Shown: piece by piece, positions 23,901 through 32,395 of the stretch
Layout: every line of letters starts with the position of its first letter
How positions within the stretch are numbered: position 1 is the stretch's first letter
Origin: Verrucomicrobiota bacterium
GTDB lineage: Bacteria > Verrucomicrobiota > Verrucomicrobiia > Verrucomicrobiales > Verrucomicrobiaceae
Direction: 5' to 3'
Assembly (NCBI GenBank): GCA_017301975.1
Contig: JAFLEI010000005.1
Span: 1 to 64,000, forward strand
Length of the DNA: 64,000 nucleotides
Notes under the pieces: model-generated
The model's database searches: none
Told to the model about the DNA's origin: nothing
What the model saw: the letters and a program-made list of their open reading frames with translations, nothing else
Made by a program: the position numbers and the translations under genes

Positions 23901-25069
23901 ACTCCAGCACACTCGTCACCGACACGGCCACAGCCACCACCTTCTTCGGCGGGGCGATCAAGGACACCGGCACGGGGATCATGGCGCTGACGAAGATCGG
24001 CGAAGGAACGCAGACATTCACGGGAGCCAACACCTACAGCGGGGCGACGACGATCAACAAGGGCACTCTGATGGCCGGCGCGGTCAACACACTGTCCGCC
24101 AACTCTGCGGTGACGATTGCCAATGACCCTACGGCGATGCTGGCGCTGACGAATGGCCTCGCGGATTATTCGCAGACGATCCTGTCTCTTTCAGGAGGAG
24201 GCACCGTCAATCTGGGCACCATCGCCGCTGCTGACACGGTTGCCACCCCAGGCACCCGGCTTACCACGGGCAGCACCGCCGATACGACCTACAGTGGCAG
24301 CATCGTTGGTGCCGGGGGATTGGTGAAACAAGGGACGGGCAAATTCACGATCACCGGGGCCAACACTTATGTGGGAACCACGCAGGTGAACGAAGGGAAT
24401 CTGCAGGTGGGGCAGTCGGGTGCCGGGCAGAGTGGCACGGGTGCGGTGGTGGTCAGCAGTGGTGCCACGCTTTCAGGTTCTGGCAGTGTGCAGGGCGCCA
24501 CGGTTATCAATGGTTTGCTGAGTGCGGGGGACAATGGGGGTGCTGGTATCGGCCAGCTGACTTTTACAGACGTGAGCAGCGGCAGCCTCACGCTGGCTGG
24601 CGGAGGTAGTTCTGTGGCGCCCCGGGTGCTTTTCACTCTTGCAGGAGCCACGGGCAATGATGCGACGCCCACGGATGGCATCCAGACGGCGGGACTGCTG
24701 AATGGCAGCTTTGGCAATCATGACGCCCTCGTTGTGCAGGGCACGCTGACGCTCGCGGCGGGAAGCACGATCAAGGTGGAGCTTGCCAGCGGGTATGATC
24801 CTGGCTTTGGCGATGTTTATAATCTAGTCGACTGGGGGACGGTGAATGGCGGCTCCGGGGCCATCGTGGCCGGGGGATTCAACGCGGCCAATACGGGCGG
24901 AGATTTGGATCTTCAGCTCGGTGCGTCCATGATCGCCAATGGCTGGTTTTGGAATACGGACCAGTTTTTGACGGATGGCATCATCTACGTCGTGCCGGAG
25001 CCGGGGCGTGCCATGCTGCTGCTGCTTGGTTTGGGGCTGGGGGTGGTTCGTCGGCGAAGGAAATCCTGA
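20966..25069 (+). CDS. giant PEP-CTERM protein with passenger-type beta-helix repeats
   Basis: A 1367-residue secreted protein. It has a signal peptide (FAVLLFSLIAARHAPAA), then the mature start TLYWDTNG. Most of the chain is Gly/Thr/Asn/Ser-rich with repeats of the type LTKIGTGTLTLSG, FTGANTYSGATTINKGTL and FTITGANTYVGTTQVNEGNL, the passenger-associated transport repeats seen in autotransporters. The last 26 residues are a PEP-CTERM sorting signal: VVPEPGR, a hydrophobic helix (AMLLLLGLGLGVV) and RRRRKS. Such proteins are processed by exosortase and placed on the cell surface or in matrix. No autotransporter barrel is present. It is monocistronic: the next gene starts 67 bp later and is metabolic. 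An exosortase gene is not in the window. Confidence 0.9.
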   Translation: MSVFFTRSVRFAVLLFSLIAARHAPAATLYWDTNGAAVYSGNAGGVWGVDSFWSTDALGLSSTGAYAAGSDVVFAAGIDGTGSYTVTLSPSQSASSLNFQEGHVMIAPGTAFVSSPNNFASLEILTLTGTAPIVNVQNMDATITARMISAGLTKNGAGKITLDFGTSGNGGFFNLGGAPITINSGTFELKGTGGSANQLTTTGIVINSGGTFLWNTGANSISDSAKITVNTGGVLNTKVGDQFGTIEGSGLILMRNASLNFSQSSINTTFSGMIAGNGTLQFNGGTGFISLTNANTTTGTLTSLNTSTSTGGFLLGHARAAQNVTLNLVNFDVNTKNISFASGIGTFITGALQGTSNLTLQDAGGGAITLQTGNNDSSTLYRGALSGSGGLTKIGTGTLTLSGEQVTVTRTNTTSGLVTATYVSSTSNTYTGDTTILGGFHNPNSGSVTQTNAGGLKLDFNSTAISSTTTGGNTYAYIITAPTADIISASSRLVLGGGKLTVAGRNTTTGTEAVSQTFNGTYLLVGRSYVTVTQGTANADTVVNLGSISRDAGSVLEFTPAAGTQSATNGIVITTANDASGILGGWALLGNDWAVKSTAGTALGNVIAATTQYSGYAGGDIVSSTTSNLLIADSSATITTGAGITELNTLMVRNDAGNGNAAINRLVDIAAGETLRLGVTGSIWNQGAVVTANVPTLTIGSANSVGAITAGGADNTAGELIINNSGAGEMLIRSSITDNGTGAVTLIRTGSGNQVVFSGVNTYSGGTVITQGRNRFDNVGGLGSGAVTVTAGGQLWLNAGGTYAQTFNLAGTGYGENGIPGAIRFSGGQTLSGQINLIGDTRLGAVNASSVTTLAGKITGDYALDLSGGAGGTNIIQLNSTANDFTGNLSINTNFVATPTAFNSANVTIRLGASEVIPNGLGKGNVILSGSSSSSPVTLDLNGFDETINSLISYGTHANTAITNGKANSTSTLTIGDNNSSTLVTDTATATTFFGGAIKDTGTGIMALTKIGEGTQTFTGANTYSGATTINKGTLMAGAVNTLSANSAVTIANDPTAMLALTNGLADYSQTILSLSGGGTVNLGTIAAADTVATPGTRLTTGSTADTTYSGSIVGAGGLVKQGTGKFTITGANTYVGTTQVNEGNLQVGQSGAGQSGTGAVVVSSGATLSGSGSVQGATVINGLLSAGDNGGAGIGQLTFTDVSSGSLTLAGGGSSVAPRVLFTLAGATGNDATPTDGIQTAGLLNGSFGNHDALVVQGTLTLAAGSTIKVELASGYDPGFGDVYNLVDWGTVNGGSGAIVAGGFNAANTGGDLDLQLGASMIANGWFWNTDQFLTDGIIYVVPEPGRAMLLLLGLGLGVVRRRRKS

Positions 25070-25136
25070 AGCATAAAGCCTGCAAGATCCGGAAATGGGG
25101 GTAGGCTGGTCCCCCGCCGTGACTTATTCCTCATCC

Positions 25137-27563
25137 ATGCCCAAACCTGAACTTTTATCCCCTGCCGGAAACTGGGAGTGTGCCCGAGCGGCGGTGGCGA
25201 ACGGGGCGGATGCGATCTTTTTTGGGATGCCGAGGTTCAATGCGCGGCTTCGTGCGGACAATTTTGTGGAGGAGGATCTGCCGGAGCTGATGAAGTTTCT
25301 GCATGATCACGGGGTGAAGGGGTATGTGGCCTTCAACACGCTCATTTTTACGAAGGAGCTGCCGGATGCGGAGAAGCAGCTGCATTTGCTGGAAGACAGC
25401 GGAGTGGACGCGGTGATTGTGCAGGACCTGGGTCTGGCGCGCATGGTGAAGGCGCTGACGCCAAAGCTGCGGCTGCATGCGAGTACGCAGATGACGATCA
25501 CTTCACCGGAAGGGCTGGAGTTTGCCAAGCAGCTGAACATTGATCAAGCGGTGCTGGCGCGGGAGCTTTCCATGCGTGAGCTGGAGCGCTTCAAAGCGGC
25601 GGAGGTGCCGCTGGAGGTGTTTGTGCATGGCGCGCTGTGCGTGGCGTATTCGGGACAGTGCCTCACCAGCGAGTCGCTGGGGCGGCGCAGTGCGAACCGG
25701 GGTGAATGCGCGCAGGCCTGCCGCATGCCGTATGAAATGATCGTGGATGGCGAGCCGCGTGACCTTGAGGACAAGCGCTACCTGCTTTCGCCGCAGGATC
25801 TCGCGGCGGTGGATGAGATTCCGCGATTGATTGAGCTGGGCATTCGCAGCTTCAAGATTGAGGGGCGGCTGAAGACGCCGGAGTATGTGGCAGGTGTGAC
25901 GCAGGTTTATCGCAAGGCGATTGACCGGGCGCTGGCGAATCAACCGGCACCGGCGAGTGATGCGGACCGCTACGCGCTGGAGATGACTTTCTCACGCGGC
26001 CTGTATCCGGGCTGGATGCATGGGGTGAATCATCAGGAGCTGGTGGGCGCCTACTACGGCAAGAAGCGCGGGCCGTATGTCGGGCAGGTGACGCGAATCC
26101 TTGATGACGACACGCTGGAGCTGGATGAGCTGCACATCGCCATGAAGCCGGGTGATGGTGTGGTGTTTGAGAACCTGTCTGACACGAACTACGAGCAGGG
26201 CGGCAGCGTGTATGAGATGCGCGGGAGTGCGCTGAGCTTCCGCCACGGGCACCTGCGGATGCAGGATGTGCAGATCGGCATGCGTGTTTTCAAAACGAGC
26301 GATCCTGCGCTCAACCGTGCGCTGAGGCAGTCGTTTGAAGGTGACATCCCGATCCGCAAGCAGCGCAAACTGGATCTGCATGTGACCGGCACGGTGGGTG
26401 AACCGCTGCGGGTGCAATCCGGCGTCAACGTGGTGACTTCGACGATGGCGCTGCAGGCGGCGATGAAGCGACCGCTCACGCCGGGGGCCTTCATTGAGCA
26501 GTTTAACCGCCTGGGTGGCACGGAGTTTGAACTGGGCGAGGTGCAGTTTGATGTGGTGGGCGAGGTGATGCTGCCGATCAGCGAACTGAACCGGATGCGG
26601 CGTGATTTGATTGCCGGATGGAGCGAAGGTGCTTCGACGGCAGCGCCTGCCGTGCAGATCACGGAGACGCTGGAATCGTTGATGCCGTCACGTGGAATTG
26701 CTGATGACTCTCAGCCGCTCCAGCTTCACGCACTCTGCCGCACGCAGGCGCATATCGATGCGGCGCTGGTGCTGGGGGTGCCGAGGCTCTATTTGGATTT
26801 CGAGGACATCCGGCTGTACGCGGATTTGGTGAAGCAGATCAAGGAGCGCAGCGACACGGCGCAGGTCTGGCTGGCGACGCCGCGCATTCAGAAATCGGGC
26901 GAGGCGGGATTCTTCAAGCTGATCCAGCGGGCGGAACCGCATGGGGTGCTGATTCGGAATCTGGGCGCGATGTCGTTCTTCAAGGATGCGGGCATTCCGA
27001 TGACGGGAGATTTTTCGCTCAACGTGGCGAATCCGCTGACGGCGGAGATTTTGAAGAAGTCCGGGCTGGAGCGGCTTACGATCAGCTACGACCTGAATAT
27101 CGAACAGGTTGTTGATCTGCTGGCTGCGGCACCGCCGGCGTGGTTTGAGCTGACGCTGCACCAGCACATGCCGATGTTTCACATGGAGCACTGCGCGTTT
27201 GCCGCGTTCCTGAGCAAGGGCACCGACTTCACCAATTGCGGACGCCCGTGTGACAAGCATCGGGTGCATTTGAAGGATCGCGTGGGCATGCACCATCCGC
27301 TGAAAGCTGACGTGGGCTGCCGCAACACGTTGTTCAATGCGGTGGCGCAAACGGGGGCGCAGTTTTTTGATGAACTGCGGGAGCATGGGTTGCGCTGCTT
27401 CCGTGTGGAGCTGCTGGAAGAAAATGCTGATGAGGCGATGATCGTCCTGCGGACCTATCAGGAGCTGATGAGCGGCCAGCGCGATGGCGAGGAGATCTGG
27501 CGTGATTTGAAGGCGCAGAGCCAGCTTGGGGTGACCCGGGGGACTTGGGCGGAGCTGGGTTGA
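25137..27563 (+). CDS. U32-family peptidase / RlhA-like protein, extended form
   Basis: An 808-residue protein. The N-terminal half is a U32 domain: LLSPAGNWECARAAVANGADAIFFG, then HASTQMTITS, and the cysteine motif HGALCVAYSGQC...SANRGECAQACR. RYLLSPQDLAAVDEIPRL and IRSFKIEGRLKTPEYVA complete it. A DUF3656-like central part follows. In E. coli the relative RlhA hydroxylates 23S rRNA C2501; other members were described as collagenases. The C-terminal 250 residues form a second barrel-like segment with another Cys cluster (MEHCAFA, TNCGRPCDKH, ADVGCRN), as in paired U32 proteins, so it looks like a fusion of two U32-type halves. The ATG at 25137 begins right at the domain. Confidence 0.85.
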   Translation: MPKPELLSPAGNWECARAAVANGADAIFFGMPRFNARLRADNFVEEDLPELMKFLHDHGVKGYVAFNTLIFTKELPDAEKQLHLLEDSGVDAVIVQDLGLARMVKALTPKLRLHASTQMTITSPEGLEFAKQLNIDQAVLARELSMRELERFKAAEVPLEVFVHGALCVAYSGQCLTSESLGRRSANRGECAQACRMPYEMIVDGEPRDLEDKRYLLSPQDLAAVDEIPRLIELGIRSFKIEGRLKTPEYVAGVTQVYRKAIDRALANQPAPASDADRYALEMTFSRGLYPGWMHGVNHQELVGAYYGKKRGPYVGQVTRILDDDTLELDELHIAMKPGDGVVFENLSDTNYEQGGSVYEMRGSALSFRHGHLRMQDVQIGMRVFKTSDPALNRALRQSFEGDIPIRKQRKLDLHVTGTVGEPLRVQSGVNVVTSTMALQAAMKRPLTPGAFIEQFNRLGGTEFELGEVQFDVVGEVMLPISELNRMRRDLIAGWSEGASTAAPAVQITETLESLMPSRGIADDSQPLQLHALCRTQAHIDAALVLGVPRLYLDFEDIRLYADLVKQIKERSDTAQVWLATPRIQKSGEAGFFKLIQRAEPHGVLIRNLGAMSFFKDAGIPMTGDFSLNVANPLTAEILKKSGLERLTISYDLNIEQVVDLLAAAPPAWFELTLHQHMPMFHMEHCAFAAFLSKGTDFTNCGRPCDKHRVHLKDRVGMHHPLKADVGCRNTLFNAVAQTGAQFFDELREHGLRCFRVELLEENADEAMIVLRTYQELMSGQRDGEEIWRDLKAQSQLGVTRGTWAELG

Positions 27564-27594
27564 GGGGGCTGGTTTAGCGCATCTGGTTGAAACC

Positions 27595-27885
27595 TCAGCA
27601 GAACTTGTCGTGCACAATTTTCTGGATCTCGGGCGAGGCCGGAAGCTGGTTCTGGTAAAAGGTGTACGAGTTGATCGCCGTGAGATAGCCGTCGTTTTTC
27701 GTGGCGGAGCCGACCCATGCGCCCGCTGGCAGCCTGCCGACGGAGCGTTTGACAAAGTCCGCGTGGGAGAGGGAGACATTCGGAGTGAAGTGTGTCACCT
27801 TGCCGTCCTGCACGATGAGCAGGAAGTAGAGACCATCGCCGATGACCATTTTCTCCTGTGTCCCCAGTGGCTCCGTAGGTTTCAT
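27595..27885 (-). CDS. small protein of unknown function
   Basis: A 96-residue protein from the ATG at 27885 (MKPTEPLGTQEKMVIGDGLY). The frame stays open upstream and a GTG about 15 codons earlier is an alternative start. It has a compact alpha/beta look with YFLLIVQDGKVTHFTPN, GRLPAGAWVGSA and a C-terminal helix. No signal peptide or membrane segment. It ends 31 bp from the convergent U32 gene and is divergent from the VWA gene at 28000. No family recognised; coding-like composition supports it as real. Confidence 0.55.
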   Translation of the reverse strand: MKPTEPLGTQEKMVIGDGLYFLLIVQDGKVTHFTPNVSLSHADFVKRSVGRLPAGAWVGSATKNDGYLTAINSYTFYQNQLPASPEIQKIVHDKFC

Positions 27886-27999
27886 CTGCCGCAGCTTGGA
27901 AGCTTGGGAGCAGGCGTCAACCACCCTTTGCCAATGGTTTGATGCCGGCGCAGGAACTTCCTTGAACCGTAGCGGATTACCCGCCAGAATCCGGCCGCC

Positions 28000-29676
28000 A
28001 TGTCCAGGCACTCTTTCGACGATTTCAGTTTCCTGCCGACCGTCGATTCGACGGATGAAGAGGGCGTGGAGCCGGGGAATGCCGGACAGCACCCGCCGCA
28101 GCCGGAGATCACAGAGCCTGTTCACCAGGAGGTTGCCGAACAGATTGCTGCGGAGGAGCCGGTGTATGAAGAGGAGGCAGTTTCACCGGAGCCGCCGGTT
28201 TTTGCCCAGGCACCGGTGCCAGCCACGCAGGTGAGCGAGGTTGAACTGCATGACGAGCGTTACGCCGCAGAACGCGAAGAATTTGATGGGGATCGGCACC
28301 AGGCGCAGGAACCTCCTCCAGCCGCAGTAGAACCGCTGCAGCAAGCCACGGAAAGTCCCAAGCTGGCAGATGTTTCTCATGCGCCGGAGGCGGCACGGCC
28401 AAGTGAGGCGGCCGAGGAAAAACTTTCCAAGACCGTTTCTGGCGGTGAACTGCCGAGCGGAGGTGATGAGCCGTCCGACAAAACGAGGCCGGCCGAGGAG
28501 GCTGGAGCGGTTAAAGATCCGAAGCCGTTCATCGCCCCCAAGCCTCCGCCGGAGGAACCGCTGGATCCGGAGCAGGCTAAAAAGCTGCGGTGGCAAAAAC
28601 TGGCGGACAAGATCGGGCTTCGCACGCTGGGCATGAGCTTTGGGGTGCATTTGTTCCTGCTGTTGATCGCTGCTTTCATCGGCGTGAGCCAGGTCATGGA
28701 CAACCAGGTGGACTTTTTGCCCGGGGGCAGTTCGGCGCAGTCGCAGGCGGCGGCTGCGGAACTGACGCACAAGATCCAGACCAAAAAGAATCCCTGGCTG
28801 AAGGCGAAGCCGGTGCAGCGGAAGATCACGGTGCAGACGCTGTCCTCCAACATCGTGATGCCTGAGATGGCACCCATGGACATGATGGATTTTTCGAAGA
28901 TCAACGATCGCATGGACCTGAGCAAGGCACCGAGCATGGGAGCGAGCCAGCCGATGGGCCTGGGTGGTGCGGGGGGCGGGTTCGGTGCGGGAATCGGGCG
29001 TGGGGGCAAATTCAGCTTCGTGGGGCAGACCGCGTTCGGCAGCCGGGTGGTGTTTGTGGTGGATCTCTCCAGCTCCATGTCGCAACGCCTGAAGGGGGAG
29101 GATCAGCAACTGAGCCGTTTTGACCTGCTGAAGAAGGAGCTGTCCAAGGCGGTGAAGCAGGTCCCCTTTGGCGCGGCCTACCAAGTGCTCTTTTTCTCGG
29201 ACTTCGCCTGGCCGCACAACCAAGTGGACTCCCGGAGCGAGGCGGCGCTGGACAAGTATTACTGGGAGATCAAGCCTGAGGCGTACAAGCAGGCGAAGAT
29301 TCCGGACTTCAAATACATTCAGGCCAGCCAGTTCACGATTCAGGACAGTGTGGACATCATTCAAAGGGCGGACAATTCGAGAATCTACACGAACTGGGGG
29401 TCCGGACTGCTGATGGCTTTGAAAGCGAATCCGAAGCCCGATGTGATTTTCTTCATGACCGACGGTGATCGGAAGGATGAAAACGGCTGGATTGACATCG
29501 TGACAGAAGAAAACAAGCGCAAGCTGCCGATGACGGTGATTCACACCAGCGTGATGGGGCAGACCGATGCAGCGCCTGAGATGGATTCCCTGGCGAGGCG
29601 CAACAACGGCACGTTCACGGTGGTGCTGGGAGAGGGCCGGGTGATCAAAGGCGAGGACTTCTTCAAGGCGAAGTAG
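28000..29676 (+). CDS. membrane-anchored von Willebrand factor A domain protein
   Basis: A 558-residue protein in three parts. Residues 1-195 are a long acidic, Pro/Glu-rich region with no signal peptide. One membrane helix (about 211-230; GVHLFLLLIAAFIGVSQV) follows. A Gly/Met-rich linker leads to a VWA domain from about 345 with an intact metal site: DLSSSMS (Asp355, Ser357, Ser359) and later FFMTDGDRKDENG. The topology predicted is N-terminus inside and VWA outside. Related proteins with TonB/ExbD-like layouts are common in Verrucomicrobia and Planctomycetes, but the partner is unknown. The stop is 2 bp from the convergent maf gene. Confidence 0.8.
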   Translation: MSRHSFDDFSFLPTVDSTDEEGVEPGNAGQHPPQPEITEPVHQEVAEQIAAEEPVYEEEAVSPEPPVFAQAPVPATQVSEVELHDERYAAEREEFDGDRHQAQEPPPAAVEPLQQATESPKLADVSHAPEAARPSEAAEEKLSKTVSGGELPSGGDEPSDKTRPAEEAGAVKDPKPFIAPKPPPEEPLDPEQAKKLRWQKLADKIGLRTLGMSFGVHLFLLLIAAFIGVSQVMDNQVDFLPGGSSAQSQAAAAELTHKIQTKKNPWLKAKPVQRKITVQTLSSNIVMPEMAPMDMMDFSKINDRMDLSKAPSMGASQPMGLGGAGGGFGAGIGRGGKFSFVGQTAFGSRVVFVVDLSSSMSQRLKGEDQQLSRFDLLKKELSKAVKQVPFGAAYQVLFFSDFAWPHNQVDSRSEAALDKYYWEIKPEAYKQAKIPDFKYIQASQFTIQDSVDIIQRADNSRIYTNWGSGLLMALKANPKPDVIFFMTDGDRKDENGWIDIVTEENKRKLPMTVIHTSVMGQTDAAPEMDSLARRNNGTFTVVLGEGRVIKGEDFFKAK

Positions 29677-29678
29677 GC

Positions 29679-30248
29679 TCAGCGCTGGAGTGCGTGCAGA
29701 GCGGCGGTCACTTCTTCCACCGGCAGGCCGACGACGTTGGTGAAGGAGCCGGTCATGTGATCGAGAAGCATGTCGGTGCATTCCTGAATGCCGTAGGCTC
29801 CTGCCTTGTCGAGCGGGTTCACTCGGGCGTGATAGGCGCTAATCAGTTCGTCTGTGAGAGGTTTGAAGGTGACATGGGTGATGACGTGCAGCTCATGGAG
29901 CACCGTGCCATCGCAGGCAAAGGCCACTCCGGTGCAGACCTCATGGGTGCGGCCGGAGAGGCGGCGGACCATGCGGAGGGCCTCGTCCATGTCAGCGGGT
30001 TTGGCCAGGGGATCGCCATCGATGTAAACCAAGGTATCAGCACCAATCACGAGGGCCGCAGGGCGAGCGTGGCTGACCGCCAAGGCCTTGAGCCGGGCGT
30101 TTTCCAAAGTGAGCTGTTCGGGAGTCAGAGCAGCATCGTGGGCCTCATCGACCTGTGACAAGACGACTTCGAATTCGAATCCCGCCTGGCCGAGGAGTTC
30201 CAGCCGACGGGGAGAGGCAGAGGCGAGTACAAGCGGACGCCTGCTCAC
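29679..30248 (-). CDS. maf: Maf-like nucleoside triphosphate pyrophosphatase
   Basis: A 189-residue protein with Maf hallmarks: LVLASASPRRLELL at the N-terminus, VIGADTLVYIDG with the catalytic Asp, and DKAGAYGIQE near the C-terminus. Maf enzymes hydrolyse dTTP/UTP or modified pyrimidine nucleotides to monophosphates, removing non-canonical nucleotides; they were first linked to septum control. The length is standard. The start ATG overlaps the stop of the upstream lipoprotein gene by 4 bp (ATGA), so the two are translationally coupled. Confidence 0.93.
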   Translation of the reverse strand: MSRRPLVLASASPRRLELLGQAGFEFEVVLSQVDEAHDAALTPEQLTLENARLKALAVSHARPAALVIGADTLVYIDGDPLAKPADMDEALRMVRRLSGRTHEVCTGVAFACDGTVLHELHVITHVTFKPLTDELISAYHARVNPLDKAGAYGIQECTDMLLDHMTGSFTNVVGLPVEEVTAALHALQR

Positions 30249-30490
30249 GCGCGCTTCTCCACAATGGTCGCGACATCATCCGCGCGGATGACGGCATCCC
30301 GCTTGTCCGGGGTGCGATAACGGTAATAGCCGGTCTTTTCCTGATATTGCGGCACGCCTTCGCAGGGGACTTCACGCCCGTCCTTGAGTTTGATTTTGTG
30401 CGGAGTGGAAGACGCAAACATGTCCGGCATGGAGCAGGAAATGAAGGTGAAGGCTGGAAGGAGCAGCAGGAGACGGCGCATGGCGTTCAT
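30245..30490 (-). CDS. YgdI/YgdR-like small lipoprotein
   Basis: An 81-residue protein. It has a signal peptide with a lipobox-like end (LLLLLPAFTFISC, then SMPD), so Cys is likely lipidated. The mature part, HKIKLKDGREVPCEG...TGYYRYRTPDKRDAVIRADDV, resembles the SH3-like YgdI/YgdR fold, which has an 'I-LKDG' start and ends 'I-xxDV'. The start is taken at ATG 30490; a second ATG at 30481 is equally possible. It overlaps maf by 4 bp. Function unknown. Confidence 0.7.
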   Translation of the reverse strand: MNAMRRLLLLLPAFTFISCSMPDMFASSTPHKIKLKDGREVPCEGVPQYQEKTGYYRYRTPDKRDAVIRADDVATIVEKRA

Positions 30491-30624
30491 GGCGGGGAGC
30501 AGGGAGATAACGACATTCTTAAGACACGACTTTCGGTGATTTTGTTCATCCGGCAGCCCGATGACATTTTCAAGTGTCACAAGGATGTCGGTTGAAGCAG
30601 CCTTCATGCCTTCTAACTGTCTGC

Positions 30625-31497
30625 ATGAGTCAAAATCTTCCTCCAGCCATCGGAATTATCGGCGGATCCGGCCTGTATGATCTTGAAGGATTTGAAAACC
30701 GGGAGGAGATCAGTGTGGAAACGCCGTTTGGCCCGCCCTCGGATGTGCTCGTGACCGGGACGCTGGGGGGGCGCCGGGTGTATTTCCTGCCCCGGCATGC
30801 AAAGGGGCACCGCATCCTTCCCACCGAGCTGAACCATCGCGCCAATATCTGGGCGCTGCGCAGCCTGAATGTGCGCTGGATCATCGCGGTGACTGCGGTG
30901 GGCAGTTTGCAGGAGCAGTACCACCCCCGGGACATCGTTTTGCCGGACCAGTTTTTCGACCGCACCAGCGGCCGTGACCAGCACACCTTTTTCGGCAAAG
31001 GCATTGTGGCGCACGTGGCGTTTGGCGATCCGATCTCAGACGGCCTGCGCTCGCTCCTGCATGACGTGTGTGTGGCGCAGGGGCGCAAGGTTCACAACGG
31101 CGGCACCTATGTCTGCATGGATGGTCCGGCCTTTTCCACCCGCGCGGAGTCCCATGCGCACCGGCAGCTTGGCTTTGATGTCATCGGCATGACAAACCTG
31201 CCGGAGGCGAAGCTCGCCCGTGAGGCAGAGATCGCGCTGGCGACGCTGGCGATGGTCACGGATTACGATTGCTGGAAGGTGGAGGAGGAGGCCGTCACTG
31301 CGGAATCCGTGATCGGTCATCTGCATGCGAATGTCGCGGCGGCGAAAGCCATTCTCGCCCAGGTCATCCCGGGAATTCCTGCGGAGCCGAGCTGGCCGGA
31401 GCACCGTTCATTGGACAGTGCCTTGATGACTGACAGGAAGCTGTGGCCTGAGCAGACGGTGGAGAATTTGCTGCCGATTCTGCAGCGGTTTGTGTGA
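30625..31497 (+). CDS. mtnP: S-methyl-5'-thioadenosine phosphorylase
   Basis: A 290-residue enzyme of the purine nucleoside phosphorylase family 2. It splits methylthioadenosine into adenine and methylthioribose-1-phosphate for methionine salvage. Motifs: IGIIGGSGLYDLEG (phosphate loop), FLPRHAKGHRILPTELNHRAN, CMDGPAFSTRAES and VIGMTNLPEAKLAREAE, then MVTDYDCW. These fit MTAP. The length is normal. The start at 30625 is the ATG next to the IGIIGGSGLY strand. It is divergent from the lipoprotein-maf pair; no other methionine salvage gene is near. Confidence 0.92.
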   Translation: MSQNLPPAIGIIGGSGLYDLEGFENREEISVETPFGPPSDVLVTGTLGGRRVYFLPRHAKGHRILPTELNHRANIWALRSLNVRWIIAVTAVGSLQEQYHPRDIVLPDQFFDRTSGRDQHTFFGKGIVAHVAFGDPISDGLRSLLHDVCVAQGRKVHNGGTYVCMDGPAFSTRAESHAHRQLGFDVIGMTNLPEAKLAREAEIALATLAMVTDYDCWKVEEEAVTAESVIGHLHANVAAAKAILAQVIPGIPAEPSWPEHRSLDSALMTDRKLWPEQTVENLLPILQRFV

Positions 31498-31503
31498 GGC
31501 CGG

Positions 31504-32346
31504 TCAATCCTCCATCAGCTTGACGGCCAGGCGGCGCATGAACTGGCGCTCTGGCAGCAGGACGAGGCGCTCGTAGGCTTCGTCGAGATTGCGCAGGATG
31601 CGGAGCAGGGTGGCCTCGGCAGTGGCGGGCTCGTGAATGAGGTCTTCCATGCCGGGGTTTGCGGCAGGATGGTGCTTGGCCACGTCGTCGGCGAGCATGA
31701 AGCGTCCGCGATTGAAGCAATCGACGAGCCAGGTCTTGTCGCGGTATTTGACGCGGGAGAGGAAGTGACCGGGGAAATTGCAGCCTTCGATTTCGAGGCC
31801 GAAGCGATGGCCCAGAAGACGGTAGAGGCAGCAGAGGCTGATGGGATTGCCGAGGCCGGTGTCGAGCACCCAGAAGAGGTTGCTGTTTGCCGGAGAGTAG
31901 TAGTCCTTGCTGTTGCCTCGGAAACGGGTGACGCCGTTGTGGGAGGCAAAGAGCCACTGCGCCAGTTCGTGCGCATCCATGCGGCCTTTTTCGGCAAAGG
32001 CTTCTTCGGTCAGGGCATCCAGACGTTTGGCCAGATCGGCGGACTGGGTTTTCCAGCCGTTGAGGAAGGCGGAAAGCTGGCTGAGACCTTCCTCAAGCTG
32101 AGCGTCGGGGCCTTCCATCCAGCGCCAGCGCATCCAAGTTTCTTCGAGTTCGGTGCGGCGGGCGGGTTCGAGAAGCTGGGCGACGAGTTTTTCTTCGTCG
32201 GCCGACAATGGAGTCTCCAAGCTCCCAATGTGCTGCGGCAGATCGCGGCGCATGCCATTGAGCTCCTCCTGCACTGCGTGACGTACGACTTCGGAGTCGT
32301 CATCGAGCAGTTTGATGAGATGGCTCAGGTGAGCACTGGGAGGCAT
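31504..32346 (-). CDS. SirB1/transglutaminase-like family protein
   Basis: A 280-residue cytoplasmic protein. The C-terminal half matches the SirB1 N-type (UPF0162) family: ANSNLFWVLDTGLGNPISLCCLY, GHRFGLEIEGCNFPGHFLSRV and TWLVDCFNRGRFM. These belong to the transglutaminase-like fold; some family members have a C-terminal TPR part, which is absent here. The N-terminal 110 residues look like a HEAT-like helical region. The biochemical role is unknown. The start is taken at ATG 32346 (MPPSAHLSH). purT lies 49 bp upstream on the same strand. Confidence 0.75.
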   Translation of the reverse strand: MPPSAHLSHLIKLLDDDSEVVRHAVQEELNGMRRDLPQHIGSLETPLSADEEKLVAQLLEPARRTELEETWMRWRWMEGPDAQLEEGLSQLSAFLNGWKTQSADLAKRLDALTEEAFAEKGRMDAHELAQWLFASHNGVTRFRGNSKDYYSPANSNLFWVLDTGLGNPISLCCLYRLLGHRFGLEIEGCNFPGHFLSRVKYRDKTWLVDCFNRGRFMLADDVAKHHPAANPGMEDLIHEPATAEATLLRILRNLDEAYERLVLLPERQFMRRLAVKLMED

Positions 32347-32395
32347 TTGGAGGTGATAACACGTCCCGAACGTCAGACGCAATCATGAACTTGCG

